From the NCBI GenBank assembly GCA_902478885.1, contig CABSMS010000029.1:1-20786 (forward strand): DNA of 20,786 bases. Direction: 5' to 3'. The position numbers and the translations under genes were made by a program. The notes under the pieces are model-generated. The model made no database searches and was not told the DNA's origin. It was given only the letters and a program-made list of their open reading frames with translations. Of this stretch, positions 14,580 to 20,566 are shown one piece after another (position 1 is the first letter of the stretch; each line of letters begins with the position of its first letter). The stretch comes from an uncultured Collinsella sp. Lineage in GTDB: Bacteria > Actinomycetota > Coriobacteriia > Coriobacteriales > Coriobacteriaceae.

Positions 14580-15995
14580 TTATTGCAGCTGTTCTTGAAG
14601 AACGATGAGCGACTGAGGGCTCAGGTCGTCGTATTGTATGAGGACGCGAGATGGAGCGTTCTTAGTCGATGCCCGATCACCCGTCCACAGGCAATCGGCG
14701 ATATTGACATAGGAAATACGAGCGTCAGCGAGAGCCTTCGCGAAACCCTCCCCCGCCTTGTCCTCGGCCAGGACAACGGCACAGTAAAGGCCCGCGTCTG
14801 CATGCTCAATCGAGACCTCTCCTGCCGGAAATACCTTCCGCACAAGCGCCATCAGGCCATCACGCGCCTCGCGAGCACGAACGCGCACGCGGTTCACATG
14901 TCGCTCGTAATCACCCGATTCCAGCAAACGCGCCAAAGCGACCTGGTCAACAGAGCTCACCGACGAGGCGTAGAAACCAAGGTTGCGCCTAAACCGCTCC
15001 ATTAGCTCATCGGGCAACACCATGTACGCCAAACGCAACGCCGATGAAAGGCTCTTCGAAAACGTGTTGGTGTAGATAACCGACTGGGCGGCATCGATCG
15101 ACGCGAGCGCGGGAATCGGCTTCCCGGCAAGGCGGAACTCACAATCAAAGTCATCTTCGATGAGATACCGACCTGGTCGCTCGGCGGCCCAGCTCAGAAG
15201 CGCATAGCGCCGCGCAATGCTCGTCACAAGGCCGGTCGGATACTGATGGGACGGCATCAGGTGAAGGACATCGGTCCCGCTTTTCTGCAGAATGCTCAAG
15301 TCCACGCCCTCATCATCCAACGGGATATGTCGAACTTTGCAGCCCATAGCCTGATAGATGCGCGTCAGACGCAAATAGCCCGGGTCCTCAACGGCATACA
15401 CCTTGTCAGCGCCAAGCAACTGAACCAACATGGTATCGAGCAGCTGGGCGCCTGCACCGATAACAATGTTGTTGGGATCGACATTCATGCCCCTCGTCCC
15501 ACGCAGATGGTGAGCAATTGCGCGTCGCAGCCGAGCAGTGCCCTGCGCCGGTGCGGGCGAAAAGATTTCGCGCTCGTCTTCGGATGCCAGCGTCGCCCGT
15601 AGCGCGCTTTGCCAAAGCCGCGCCGCCTCCAAAGCGGAAGGAGAAAGCGCATCGAATCGCTCGACCTGTCCGTTGACATCATGCGCGCTAGGACCCGCAG
15701 AGACAGTATCTCGGTCGATGCCCTCCGCAGCCGAAGCCAAAACCGGTGCATCCGGAAGCTCGCAAGCGTAGTAGCCACGACGCGGCATTGAGCAAATATA
15801 GCCCTCGGCAAGTAACTGGCTATATGCATTCTCGATGGTAATGACACTGATTCCCAGATGACTGGCAAAGGCGCGCTTAGACGGAAGATGCTCCCCCGCC
15901 GCAATACGTCCAGCAACGATATCATCTCGAATTTGCTGGTAAACATACTCATAAAGCGATGCTTCGCCGCGTTTTTCCAAATTGTAGTCAAGCAT
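14580..15995 (-). CDS. pdxR: MocR-family PLP-binding regulator PdxR
   Basis: This 471-residue protein fuses a GntR-type winged helix (residues 1-70; EYVYQQIRDDIVAGRI, LPSKRAFASHLGISVITIENAY, YICSMPRRGYY) to a fold-type I aminotransferase domain. PLP-binding lysine K314 lies in YTNTFSKSLSSALRLAY, and EDDFDCEFR holds the conserved Asp. MocR proteins of this kind use PLP as ligand. It is divergent from pdxS-pdxT, the classic arrangement of PdxR, which activates pdxST when PLP is low. ATG 15995 was chosen because AGGTGG is upstream and it begins close to the winged helix; a longer TTG start at 16028 is less likely. Probable operators lie in the shared 145-bp region. Confidence 0.9.
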   Translation of the reverse strand: MLDYNLEKRGEASLYEYVYQQIRDDIVAGRIAAGEHLPSKRAFASHLGISVITIENAYSQLLAEGYICSMPRRGYYACELPDAPVLASAAEGIDRDTVSAGPSAHDVNGQVERFDALSPSALEAARLWQSALRATLASEDEREIFSPAPAQGTARLRRAIAHHLRGTRGMNVDPNNIVIGAGAQLLDTMLVQLLGADKVYAVEDPGYLRLTRIYQAMGCKVRHIPLDDEGVDLSILQKSGTDVLHLMPSHQYPTGLVTSIARRYALLSWAAERPGRYLIEDDFDCEFRLAGKPIPALASIDAAQSVIYTNTFSKSLSSALRLAYMVLPDELMERFRRNLGFYASSVSSVDQVALARLLESGDYERHVNRVRVRAREARDGLMALVRKVFPAGEVSIEHADAGLYCAVVLAEDKAGEGFAKALADARISYVNIADCLWTGDRASTKNAPSRVLIQYDDLSPQSLIVLQEQLQ

Positions 15996-16140
15996 GAGTT
16001 TGCCACCTGACCTTATCGAGCTGTTCAATCTGGTATTAGTCTGACCTTGTTATTATCTCGAAAACTGAGTATTTCGCCATACCCAGCTCCCCGATAGGAT
16101 GTTCCGTCAAGCAATGCACATGCCAACCAAGGGAGCAACC
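15996..16140. promoter_or_regulatory. pdxR-pdxST divergent control region with CTGACCTT direct repeats
   Basis: CTGACCTT occurs at 16007-16014 and again at 16041-16048, a direct repeat with 34-bp spacing. MocR proteins commonly bind direct repeats. Minus-strand GATAAT (16052-16057) and TAATAC (16033-16038) are possible -10 boxes for pdxR. On the plus strand TTGTTA (16047-16052) and TATTTC (16070-16075) are weak pdxS candidates. A factor bound at the second repeat would touch both promoters. Confidence 0.5.
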
Positions 16141-17031
16141 ATGGCAGAACAGACCAGCAAGGCCGATCGCGTCAAACTCAATCGCGAGCTCGCGCAGATG
16201 CTCAAGGGCGGCGTCATCATGGACGTCACCACGCCCGAGCAGGCACGCATCGCCGAGGAGGCAGGCGCTTGCGCCGTCATGGCTCTCGAGCGCATCCCGG
16301 CCGACATCCGTGCTGCAGGCGGCGTCTCACGCATGAGCGACCCCAAGATGATCAAGGGCATCCAAGAGGCCGTCTCCATCCCTGTTATGGCCAAGTGCCG
16401 CATCGGTCACATCGTCGAGGCGCAGGTCCTGCAGGCCATCGAGATCGATTACATCGACGAGTCCGAGGTTCTCTCCCCTGCCGATGACGTCTATCACATC
16501 GACAAGACCCAGTTTGACGTGCCGTTTGTCTGCGGCGCCCGTGATCTGGGCGAGGCGCTGCGCCGTGTTGCCGAAGGCGCCACGATGATTCGCACCAAGG
16601 GTGAGCCGGGTACGGGCGACGTCGTTCAGGCCGTGCGTCACATGCGCAAAATCCAAAAGCAGATCCGCGACGTAGTTGCCCTGCGCGACGACGAGCTCTT
16701 TGAGGCAGCCAAGCAACTGCAGGTTCCGGTCGAGCTGGTGCGCGAGGTCCATGCCACGGGTAAGCTTCCCGTCGTGAACTTTGCCGCTGGCGGCGTAGCG
16801 ACCCCCGCCGACGCCGCGCTGATGATGCAGCTGGGTGCCGAGGGCGTCTTTGTCGGCTCGGGCATCTTTAAGAGCGGCGACCCCGCCAAGCGCGCCGCCG
16901 CCATCGTCAAGGCCGTGGCAAACTTCACCGATGCCAAGCTCATCGCCGAACTTTCGGAGGACCTGGGCGAGGCCATGGTGGGCATCAACGCCGACGAGAT
17001 CGAGATTATCATGGAGGAGCGCGGGCGCTAG
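16141..17031 (+). CDS. pdxS: Pyridoxal 5'-phosphate synthase subunit PdxS
   Basis: PdxS condenses ribose 5-phosphate, glyceraldehyde 3-phosphate and ammonia from PdxT into pyridoxal 5'-phosphate. The 296-residue protein is a complete TIM barrel with GGVIMDVTTPEQARIAEEAGA (D28), the first active-site lysine K85 in MAKCRIGH, the second lysine K153 in MIRTKGEPGTG, and the phosphate-binding GVATPADAALMMQLGAEGVFVGSGIFKS. The lysines align with K81 and K149 of B. subtilis, offset by four. AAGGGAG precedes ATG 16141; an earlier in-frame start at 16099 lacks this support. It is 20 bp before pdxT. Confidence 0.98.
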   Translation: MAEQTSKADRVKLNRELAQMLKGGVIMDVTTPEQARIAEEAGACAVMALERIPADIRAAGGVSRMSDPKMIKGIQEAVSIPVMAKCRIGHIVEAQVLQAIEIDYIDESEVLSPADDVYHIDKTQFDVPFVCGARDLGEALRRVAEGATMIRTKGEPGTGDVVQAVRHMRKIQKQIRDVVALRDDELFEAAKQLQVPVELVREVHATGKLPVVNFAAGGVATPADAALMMQLGAEGVFVGSGIFKSGDPAKRAAAIVKAVANFTDAKLIAELSEDLGEAMVGINADEIEIIMEERGR

Positions 17032-17051
17032 TCCAGCAGAAGGGATCGCAC

Positions 17052-17639
17052 ATGAGCGATTATGCAGACCAAACGGTCGCCGTGCTGGCGGTCCAAGGCG
17101 CTTTTGCCGAGCACGAGGCAAGGCTATCCGAGCTGGGCGCACGTTGTATTGAGCTGAGGCAGGCGGCTGATTTGAAGCAGGACTTTGACCGTCTGGTACT
17201 TCCCGGCGGCGAGTCTACCGTTCAAGGGAAGCTGCTTGATGAGTTGGGCATGCTCGAGGAGCTTCGTGCCCGTATCGCTGAAGGCATGCCCGTCCTGGGC
17301 ACCTGCGCCGGCCTGATTCTACTGGCTCACGACCTTGCCGCCCACGACGATAAGGGCACGCCGCGTTTGGCAACCATGGATGTACTTGTCGAGCGCAATG
17401 CCTACGGCAGGCAGCTCGGCAGCTTTCGAACCAAGGGGCAGGTAGCCGGCATCGACGGTGAAGTGCTATTAACATTTATCCGTGCACCCCGCATTGTCGA
17501 AGTGCACGGCAATGCCAAGGCCCTGGCCGAAGTCGACGGCCGCATCGTCGCCGCCCGTCAAGACAATCAGCTCGGTGTCACCTTCCACCCCGAGCTCGAC
17601 GACGACACGCACCTCCACGAGCTTTTCCTCCAAATGTAA
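17052..17639 (+). CDS. pdxT: PdxT glutaminase subunit of PLP synthase
   Basis: PdxT is the class I glutamine amidotransferase that feeds ammonia to PdxS. The 195-residue protein contains LVLPGGESTVQGK, the nucleophile C85 in VLGTCAGLILLA, and the His/Glu pair H179 and E181 in VTFHPELDDDTHLHELF, completing the catalytic triad. AAGGGA precedes the ATG. It follows pdxS by 20 bp and is certainly cotranscribed. An 82-nt palindrome starts 33 bases after its stop and may stabilise or end the transcript. Confidence 0.97.
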   Translation: MSDYADQTVAVLAVQGAFAEHEARLSELGARCIELRQAADLKQDFDRLVLPGGESTVQGKLLDELGMLEELRARIAEGMPVLGTCAGLILLAHDLAAHDDKGTPRLATMDVLVERNAYGRQLGSFRTKGQVAGIDGEVLLTFIRAPRIVEVHGNAKALAEVDGRIVAARQDNQLGVTFHPELDDDTHLHELFLQM

Positions 17640-17671
17640 GCAGAAAACAAACGAGCGTGGATTTTCGGACG

Positions 17672-17753
17672 CATAGCAAATGAGAGTGGATAATCTCCCA
17701 CTTTAAGCTTGAATGCAGGCTCAAACCGGGAGATTATTCACTCTCATGCTATG
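17672..17753. repeat. Long near-perfect palindrome downstream of pdxT
   Basis: Outer arms 17672-17699 and 17728-17753 pair over 26 bp with one G-T wobble and a two-base bulge. An inner helix (17702-17708 with 17719-17725) extends the stem, leaving the ten-base loop TTGAATGCAG. There is no T run after it, so it is not a standard terminator. It resembles a MITE or REP-type element. Confidence 0.75.
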
Positions 17754-17784
17754 TAGTCATTTAAGAACGTCCCCAATGACTACA
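17752..17784. repeat. REP-like palindrome with GTCCCC in the loop
   Basis: TGTAGTCATT (17752-17761) pairs perfectly with AATGACTACA (17775-17784) around the 13-base loop TAAGAACGTCCCC. It touches the preceding palindrome and shares the GTCCCC core with the hairpin at 9768-9820. The stem begins TGTAG, containing the GTAG seen at the foot of REP elements of some bacteria. Confidence 0.65.
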
Positions 17785-17796
17785 TCCAGCTTGACA

Positions 17797-17821
17797 GCCA
17801 AGGAAACGCCGATACCTTGGC
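17797..17821. repeat. Small hairpin beside the IS left end
   Basis: GCCAAGG (17797-17803) pairs with CCTTGGC (17815-17821) around an 11-base loop. It lies immediately left of the insertion site, inside the target-side flank. Confidence 0.5.
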
Positions 17822-17833
17822 AACGACAGACAC

Positions 17834-17847
17834 TATGACCCAATCCG
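17834..17847 (+). repeat. IS left subterminal inverted repeat
   Basis: TATGACCCAATCCG is the exact reverse complement of 19341-19354. Pairing stops on both sides of these 14 bases. Confidence 0.9.
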
Positions 17848-17957
17848 AGGGCGCTAAAAAGACAGGAGCCCCCGCTCGTGACCGCGGGTCGGGGCTGCGA
17901 CAATGATGTCGAAGTGCCATAGGCGCAGCCGCGCCGCAACGAGGTTGGGAGGCTCCC

Positions 17958-19079
17958 ATGCCAAAGTATTCTACCGCGTTCGGGATGGACGTCCACCTGA
18001 GGTCGACCACCGTCTGCGCCCTCGACGCGGACACCGGCGAGGCCGTGACGAGGAGGTTCCCCGGCAACCCCTGGGGCGAGATCGCCGGGTGGATGGATGG
18101 GTTCCCCGGGCCGTCGCTCGCGGCCTACGAGAGCGGCTACCTCGGCTTCGCCCCGCAAAGGGAGCTCGCCGGGCTCGGCGTCGAGTGCGTCGTCGCCGCG
18201 GTCTCGAAGATCCCCAGGTCGGCCGCCGACTCGGCCTCCAAGAACGACAGGAACGACGCCGCCAGGATGGCCAAGGCGATACTCGCCCACGACATCTCCC
18301 CCGCATGGGTCCCCTCCCCCGAGGTCGAGGGCATCAGGGACCTCGCCGGCGCCTACGACGGGGCGACCGCGCGCCTGGCGACCGCCAAGCAGCGGCTGCT
18401 CGCCTTCCTCGCAAGGCGGGGGTTCGTCTACGGCGGCACCACGCCCGCCGGCAACCCGAGGAAGTACTGGACCTACGACTTCCTGAGGTGGCTCGACAAG
18501 GTCAGGCCTGAGGACGATGGCGGGGTTCGGGCGCTCGCCGCCCTGAGGAACGAGGTCGAGGCCGCGGCGGAGGCCCGGGCGGACCTGCTCTCCGAGTACA
18601 GGGCGGCCGTGGATGCCAGCCCGATCGCCGCGGAGGTGGCCGCCCTCCAGTCGATCAAGGGCTGCGCCTTCGCGCTGGCCGCGGCCTTCTCGGCCGAGGT
18701 CGGCGACTTCACGAGGTTCCGTTCCGGAAGGCAGGTCACGGCCTATTTCGGCCTCGCGCCGAGCCAGAGGTCGAGCGGCGACTCCGTGCGGCTCGGAGGC
18801 ATCAGCGGTGCGGGCAACGCGCTCGTGAGGAAGCTGGCCGTTGAGGGCTCATGGTGCTACGCCGCGGCGCGGCACCAGCCGAAGCTCATGCCGAGGGACA
18901 CGGGCGTGCCCCTCGAGATAAGGATGCACGGGAGGAAGGGGTCCGAGCGGCTCCTGCGGCGGCGCGAGGAGATGCTCGCCCGCGGCATGCCCGCGGCGAA
19001 GGCCAACGCGGCCACCGCGGCCGAGCTCGTGAGGTGGCTCTGGGCCCTCGGCATGATGTGCCGGGAGGGCGCGGAATAG
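17958..19079 (+). CDS. IS110-family transposase (DEDD/Ser recombinase)
   Basis: This 373-residue enzyme has an N-terminal RuvC-like DEDD domain (D11 in FGMDVH, E58 in AYESGY, D97 and D100 in KNDRNDAARMAK), a helical middle, and a C-terminal Tnp2 domain (IKGCAFALAAAFSAEVGDF, GRQVTAYFGLAPSQRSSGD, GGISGAGNALVRKL). The serine nucleophile is expected in the SSG motif. No frameshift or stop is seen, so it is probably active. GGGAGG precedes ATG 17958 but lies inside the palindrome GGGAGGCTCCC that ends at the ATG, so the ribosome site could be hidden in mRNA. Arginine is mostly AGG here, while neighbouring genes use mainly CGC, a clear sign of transfer. Confidence 0.95.
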   Translation: MPKYSTAFGMDVHLRSTTVCALDADTGEAVTRRFPGNPWGEIAGWMDGFPGPSLAAYESGYLGFAPQRELAGLGVECVVAAVSKIPRSAADSASKNDRNDAARMAKAILAHDISPAWVPSPEVEGIRDLAGAYDGATARLATAKQRLLAFLARRGFVYGGTTPAGNPRKYWTYDFLRWLDKVRPEDDGGVRALAALRNEVEAAAEARADLLSEYRAAVDASPIAAEVAALQSIKGCAFALAAAFSAEVGDFTRFRSGRQVTAYFGLAPSQRSSGDSVRLGGISGAGNALVRKLAVEGSWCYAAARHQPKLMPRDTGVPLEIRMHGRKGSERLLRRREEMLARGMPAAKANAATAAELVRWLWALGMMCREGAE

Positions 19080-19104
19080 ACATGGCCCCCGTCCCGGCGA
19101 GCCG

Positions 19105-19280
19105 GGCGGCCTTCGGGGATACCCCCTATTTCGCTGTGCGCGCGGAGCCCTCCGCATGCGCCTCGACAGACTTGGGGAACCCCGCCGAAGGAATGGAGTG
19201 CGGGCCGACAGAACGGTATCCGCGGATATGAGACTGAGCCGAAGGCGTCGATGACATGCCGGGGCGGACCGGGACGGGTT
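19105..19280 (+). ncRNA. Candidate bridge (seek) RNA of the IS element
   Basis: The 3' non-coding region folds on inspection. CCTTCGG (19110-19116) pairs with CCGAAGG (19185-19191), and CCCC (19122-19125) with GGGG (19174-19177). A 9-bp apical hairpin spans 19138-19161. Between them is a symmetric internal loop of 12 nt (19126-19137) facing 12 nt (19162-19173). The loop strands contain TTTCGCT (19129-19135), complementary to the right flank AGCGAAA (19357-19363), and CGACAGAC (19164-19171), identical to the left flank (17824-17831). A second possible stem (CGGT and CCGC at 19214-19223 with GCGG and ACCG at 19264-19271) could form the donor loop; it holds ATATGAG, which also occurs at the IS right end (19352-19358). 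RNA ends are not determined. Confidence 0.62.
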
Positions 19281-19287
19281 AACGGCA

Positions 19288-19323
19288 GGCCCCGCCGACC
19301 GATTGCAAGCGGTCGGCGGGGCC
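19288..19323 (+). other. Strong 14-bp hairpin near the IS right end
   Basis: GGCCCCGCCGACCG (19288-19301) pairs perfectly with its complement (19310-19323) around ATTGCAAG. No T run follows. It may mark the 3' end of, or protect, the element's non-coding RNA, or block incoming transcription. Confidence 0.7.
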
Positions 19324-19340
19324 ATTGTGGCTCTTGACAG

Positions 19341-19354
19341 CGGATTGGGTCATA
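19341..19354 (-). repeat. IS right subterminal inverted repeat
   Basis: CGGATTGGGTCATA is the exact reverse complement of 17834-17847. A consensus TTGACA (19334-19339) pointing outward lies immediately inside it. Confidence 0.9.
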
Positions 19355-19361
19355 TGAGCGA

Positions 19362-19460
19362 AAACCCGCCAGGGCGAGCAAGGTGCCTTGAAACGAGGCG
19401 GCATTGACCTTTTTGTCATGCCGCCGAAGCTGAAAGGCAGATTGCCGCTCTGACGGGTTT
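19362..19460. repeat. 99-nt imperfect palindrome at the IS right flank
   Basis: The outer helix pairs 19362-19381 with 19442-19460, with one mismatch, one bulged A and one G-T. A middle helix (TGCCTT at 19384-19389 with AAGGCA at 19434-19439) follows. The inner helix pairs GGCGGCAT (19397-19404) with ATGCCGCC (19418-19425) and GAC with GTC, closing on the loop CTTTTT. It encodes no credible protein. It could be a MITE-like element or a structured RNA. Confidence 0.6.
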
Positions 19461-19473
19461 GCAGCGTCAACTA

Positions 19474-19500
19474 GTTACGCGGTTCGTAGAACCGCGTAAC
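19474..19500. repeat. Perfect 12-bp hairpin next to the RGG gene stop
   Basis: GTTACGCGGTTC (19474-19485) pairs with GAACCGCGTAAC (19489-19500) around the loop GTA. It begins two bases after the stop of the minus-strand RGG-tailed gene. No T tail follows on either strand, so termination is possible but unproven. Confidence 0.65.
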
Positions 19501-19502
19501 CC

Positions 19503-20414
19503 CTAGAAGCGGTTGCCGCGGAAGCCGCCGCCGTTGCGGCCGCCACGATCGCCGCCGCGACCGCCGCGGTCGTTACCGCGGTTGCCGCCGAAGCCGCCAC
19601 GGTTGCCGCCGCGATCGCCATAGCCACCACGGTTGCCGCCAAAGCCGCCGCGACCGCCACGGTCGCCGCCACGGTCACCAAAGCCGCCACGGCCGCCACG
19701 ATCGCCACCGCGACCGCCACGGTCACCGCCACGGCCACCGCGATCGCCAAAGCCGCCGCGACCGCCACGGTCGCCGCCACGGCCACCGCGATCGTCACGG
19801 CCGCCGCGAGGACCGCGGTCCTCGTCCAGGCCCATGGCGACGAGCGGAGCGATGACCTTATCGAGAGCGGCCATCAGCTCGGTGGCCTCCTCGTAAGAAA
19901 GCTCGGGCAGGAGCTTCTCCTTCTTGTTGGCAAGCTCGACCAGGCCCTCAGCGGCATCCTCGGCAGCGAAGACAACGATCTTGCGCATATCGCCCTCGGC
20001 GTCGTCGATGCGGCCGACCAGATCGGCAGCCTCGGCCTCGGCCATCAGACCATCGAGCTCACGAAGGCGCATGCCCAGCAGGTCGGACATTTCCTTCTGC
20101 TCCATCTTGGGCTTGAGGTCAAGAAGCTTGATGGCGCGCTCGATGTTCGCCATGCGCTCGGCCTTGGCCTCCTCCTCCTTGGAAATAGCAAAGCGACGGC
20201 TACGCAGCAGGCGGGCGGCCTTCTGCATCTTGTCCATCAGCTCTTCGTCATCGTAATCAACGGCGGCCTCGACAACCTCGGCCTCCTCCTCGGCGGAAAC
20301 CTCGTCAGCAGCCTCAACCTCGGCAGCTTCGGTCTCCACGGTCTCGACTGCCTCAACCTCGGCAGCCACGGTCTCGTTCTCGGTCTCGTTCATGATCTCT
20401 TCGTTCTCGGACAT
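19503..20414 (-). CDS. MarR-like winged-helix protein with acidic N-terminus and RGG-repeat tail
   Basis: This 303-residue protein has three parts. Residues 1-57 are very rich in Glu/Ala/Val and probably disordered. Residues of about 58-195 are helical and look like a MarR-type winged helix: MDKMQKAARLLRSRRF as first helix, MEQKEMSDLLGMRLRELDGLMAEAEAADLVGRI as helix-turn-helix, DMRKIVVFA as wing, LSYEEATELMAALDKVI as C-terminal helix. Residues 199-303 are low complexity with 20 RGG triplets interspersed with D, N, F and Y. RGG tails bind RNA and promote condensation in other proteins. AAGGAG precedes the start. The leader (20415-20566) contains short GC-rich inverted repeats but no clear promoter. 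Role in RNA or DNA binding is inferred; the MarR assignment is by pattern only. Confidence 0.8.
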   Translation of the reverse strand: MSENEEIMNETENETVAAEVEAVETVETEAAEVEAADEVSAEEEAEVVEAAVDYDDEELMDKMQKAARLLRSRRFAISKEEEAKAERMANIERAIKLLDLKPKMEQKEMSDLLGMRLRELDGLMAEAEAADLVGRIDDAEGDMRKIVVFAAEDAAEGLVELANKKEKLLPELSYEEATELMAALDKVIAPLVAMGLDEDRGPRGGRDDRGGRGGDRGGRGGFGDRGGRGGDRGGRGGDRGGRGGFGDRGGDRGGRGGFGGNRGGYGDRGGNRGGFGGNRGNDRGGRGGDRGGRNGGGFRGNRF

Positions 20415-20566
20415 GAGACTCCTTCTTGGCCCTCTCGGGCATCATCGCCCCATTCGCGGGGCCCGTCGCGCACTCTTTGCGCTTTAAACATTCATGCCTC
20501 TCGGCAAAACGTCCATTAGTTTATGGTGTCGCCATCCAATCTAGCTGCAGAATCTATGTGCACACA

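Larger units (their letters stand above)
17834..19354 (+). mobile_element. IS110-family insertion sequence, IS1111 type (core, between inverted repeats)
   Basis: The element is bounded by a perfect 14-bp inverted repeat (17834-17847 and 19341-19354), encodes an intact 373-residue IS110-family transposase, and has a short 5' (about 110 bp) and long 3' (about 260 bp) non-coding region. In the IS1111 group the inverted repeats are subterminal, so the true ends probably lie a few bases outside these coordinates (about 17827-17832 and 19355-19358). The candidate empty site reads ...GGCAACGACAGA | GCGAAAACCC.... There is no clear target duplication, as expected for this family. It sits among palindromes, a known preference of IS110-family elements. 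Confidence 0.88.

Noticed and set aside
17848..17957. Bridge RNA in the 5' non-coding part of the IS
   Set aside because: Only about 110 nt are available there. The inverted repeats indicate the IS1111 group, where the RNA is on the 3' side, and the flank-matching words were found in the 3' region.
19334..19357. An existing outward promoter reading into the right flank
   Set aside because: TTGACA has no -10-like box 16-18 bp downstream in the inserted state; CATATG is only 11 bp away.
19475..19798. Val/Ala-repeat minus frame, and a Pro-rich plus frame at 19633-19896
   Set aside because: Both are out-of-frame readings of the RGG-coding repeat; the RGG frame continues into a well-formed protein with a ribosome site.
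19530..19820. CRISPR-like or tandem repeat array
   Set aside because: The periodicity comes from RGG/GD codons. There are no unique spacers between constant repeats and no cas genes.
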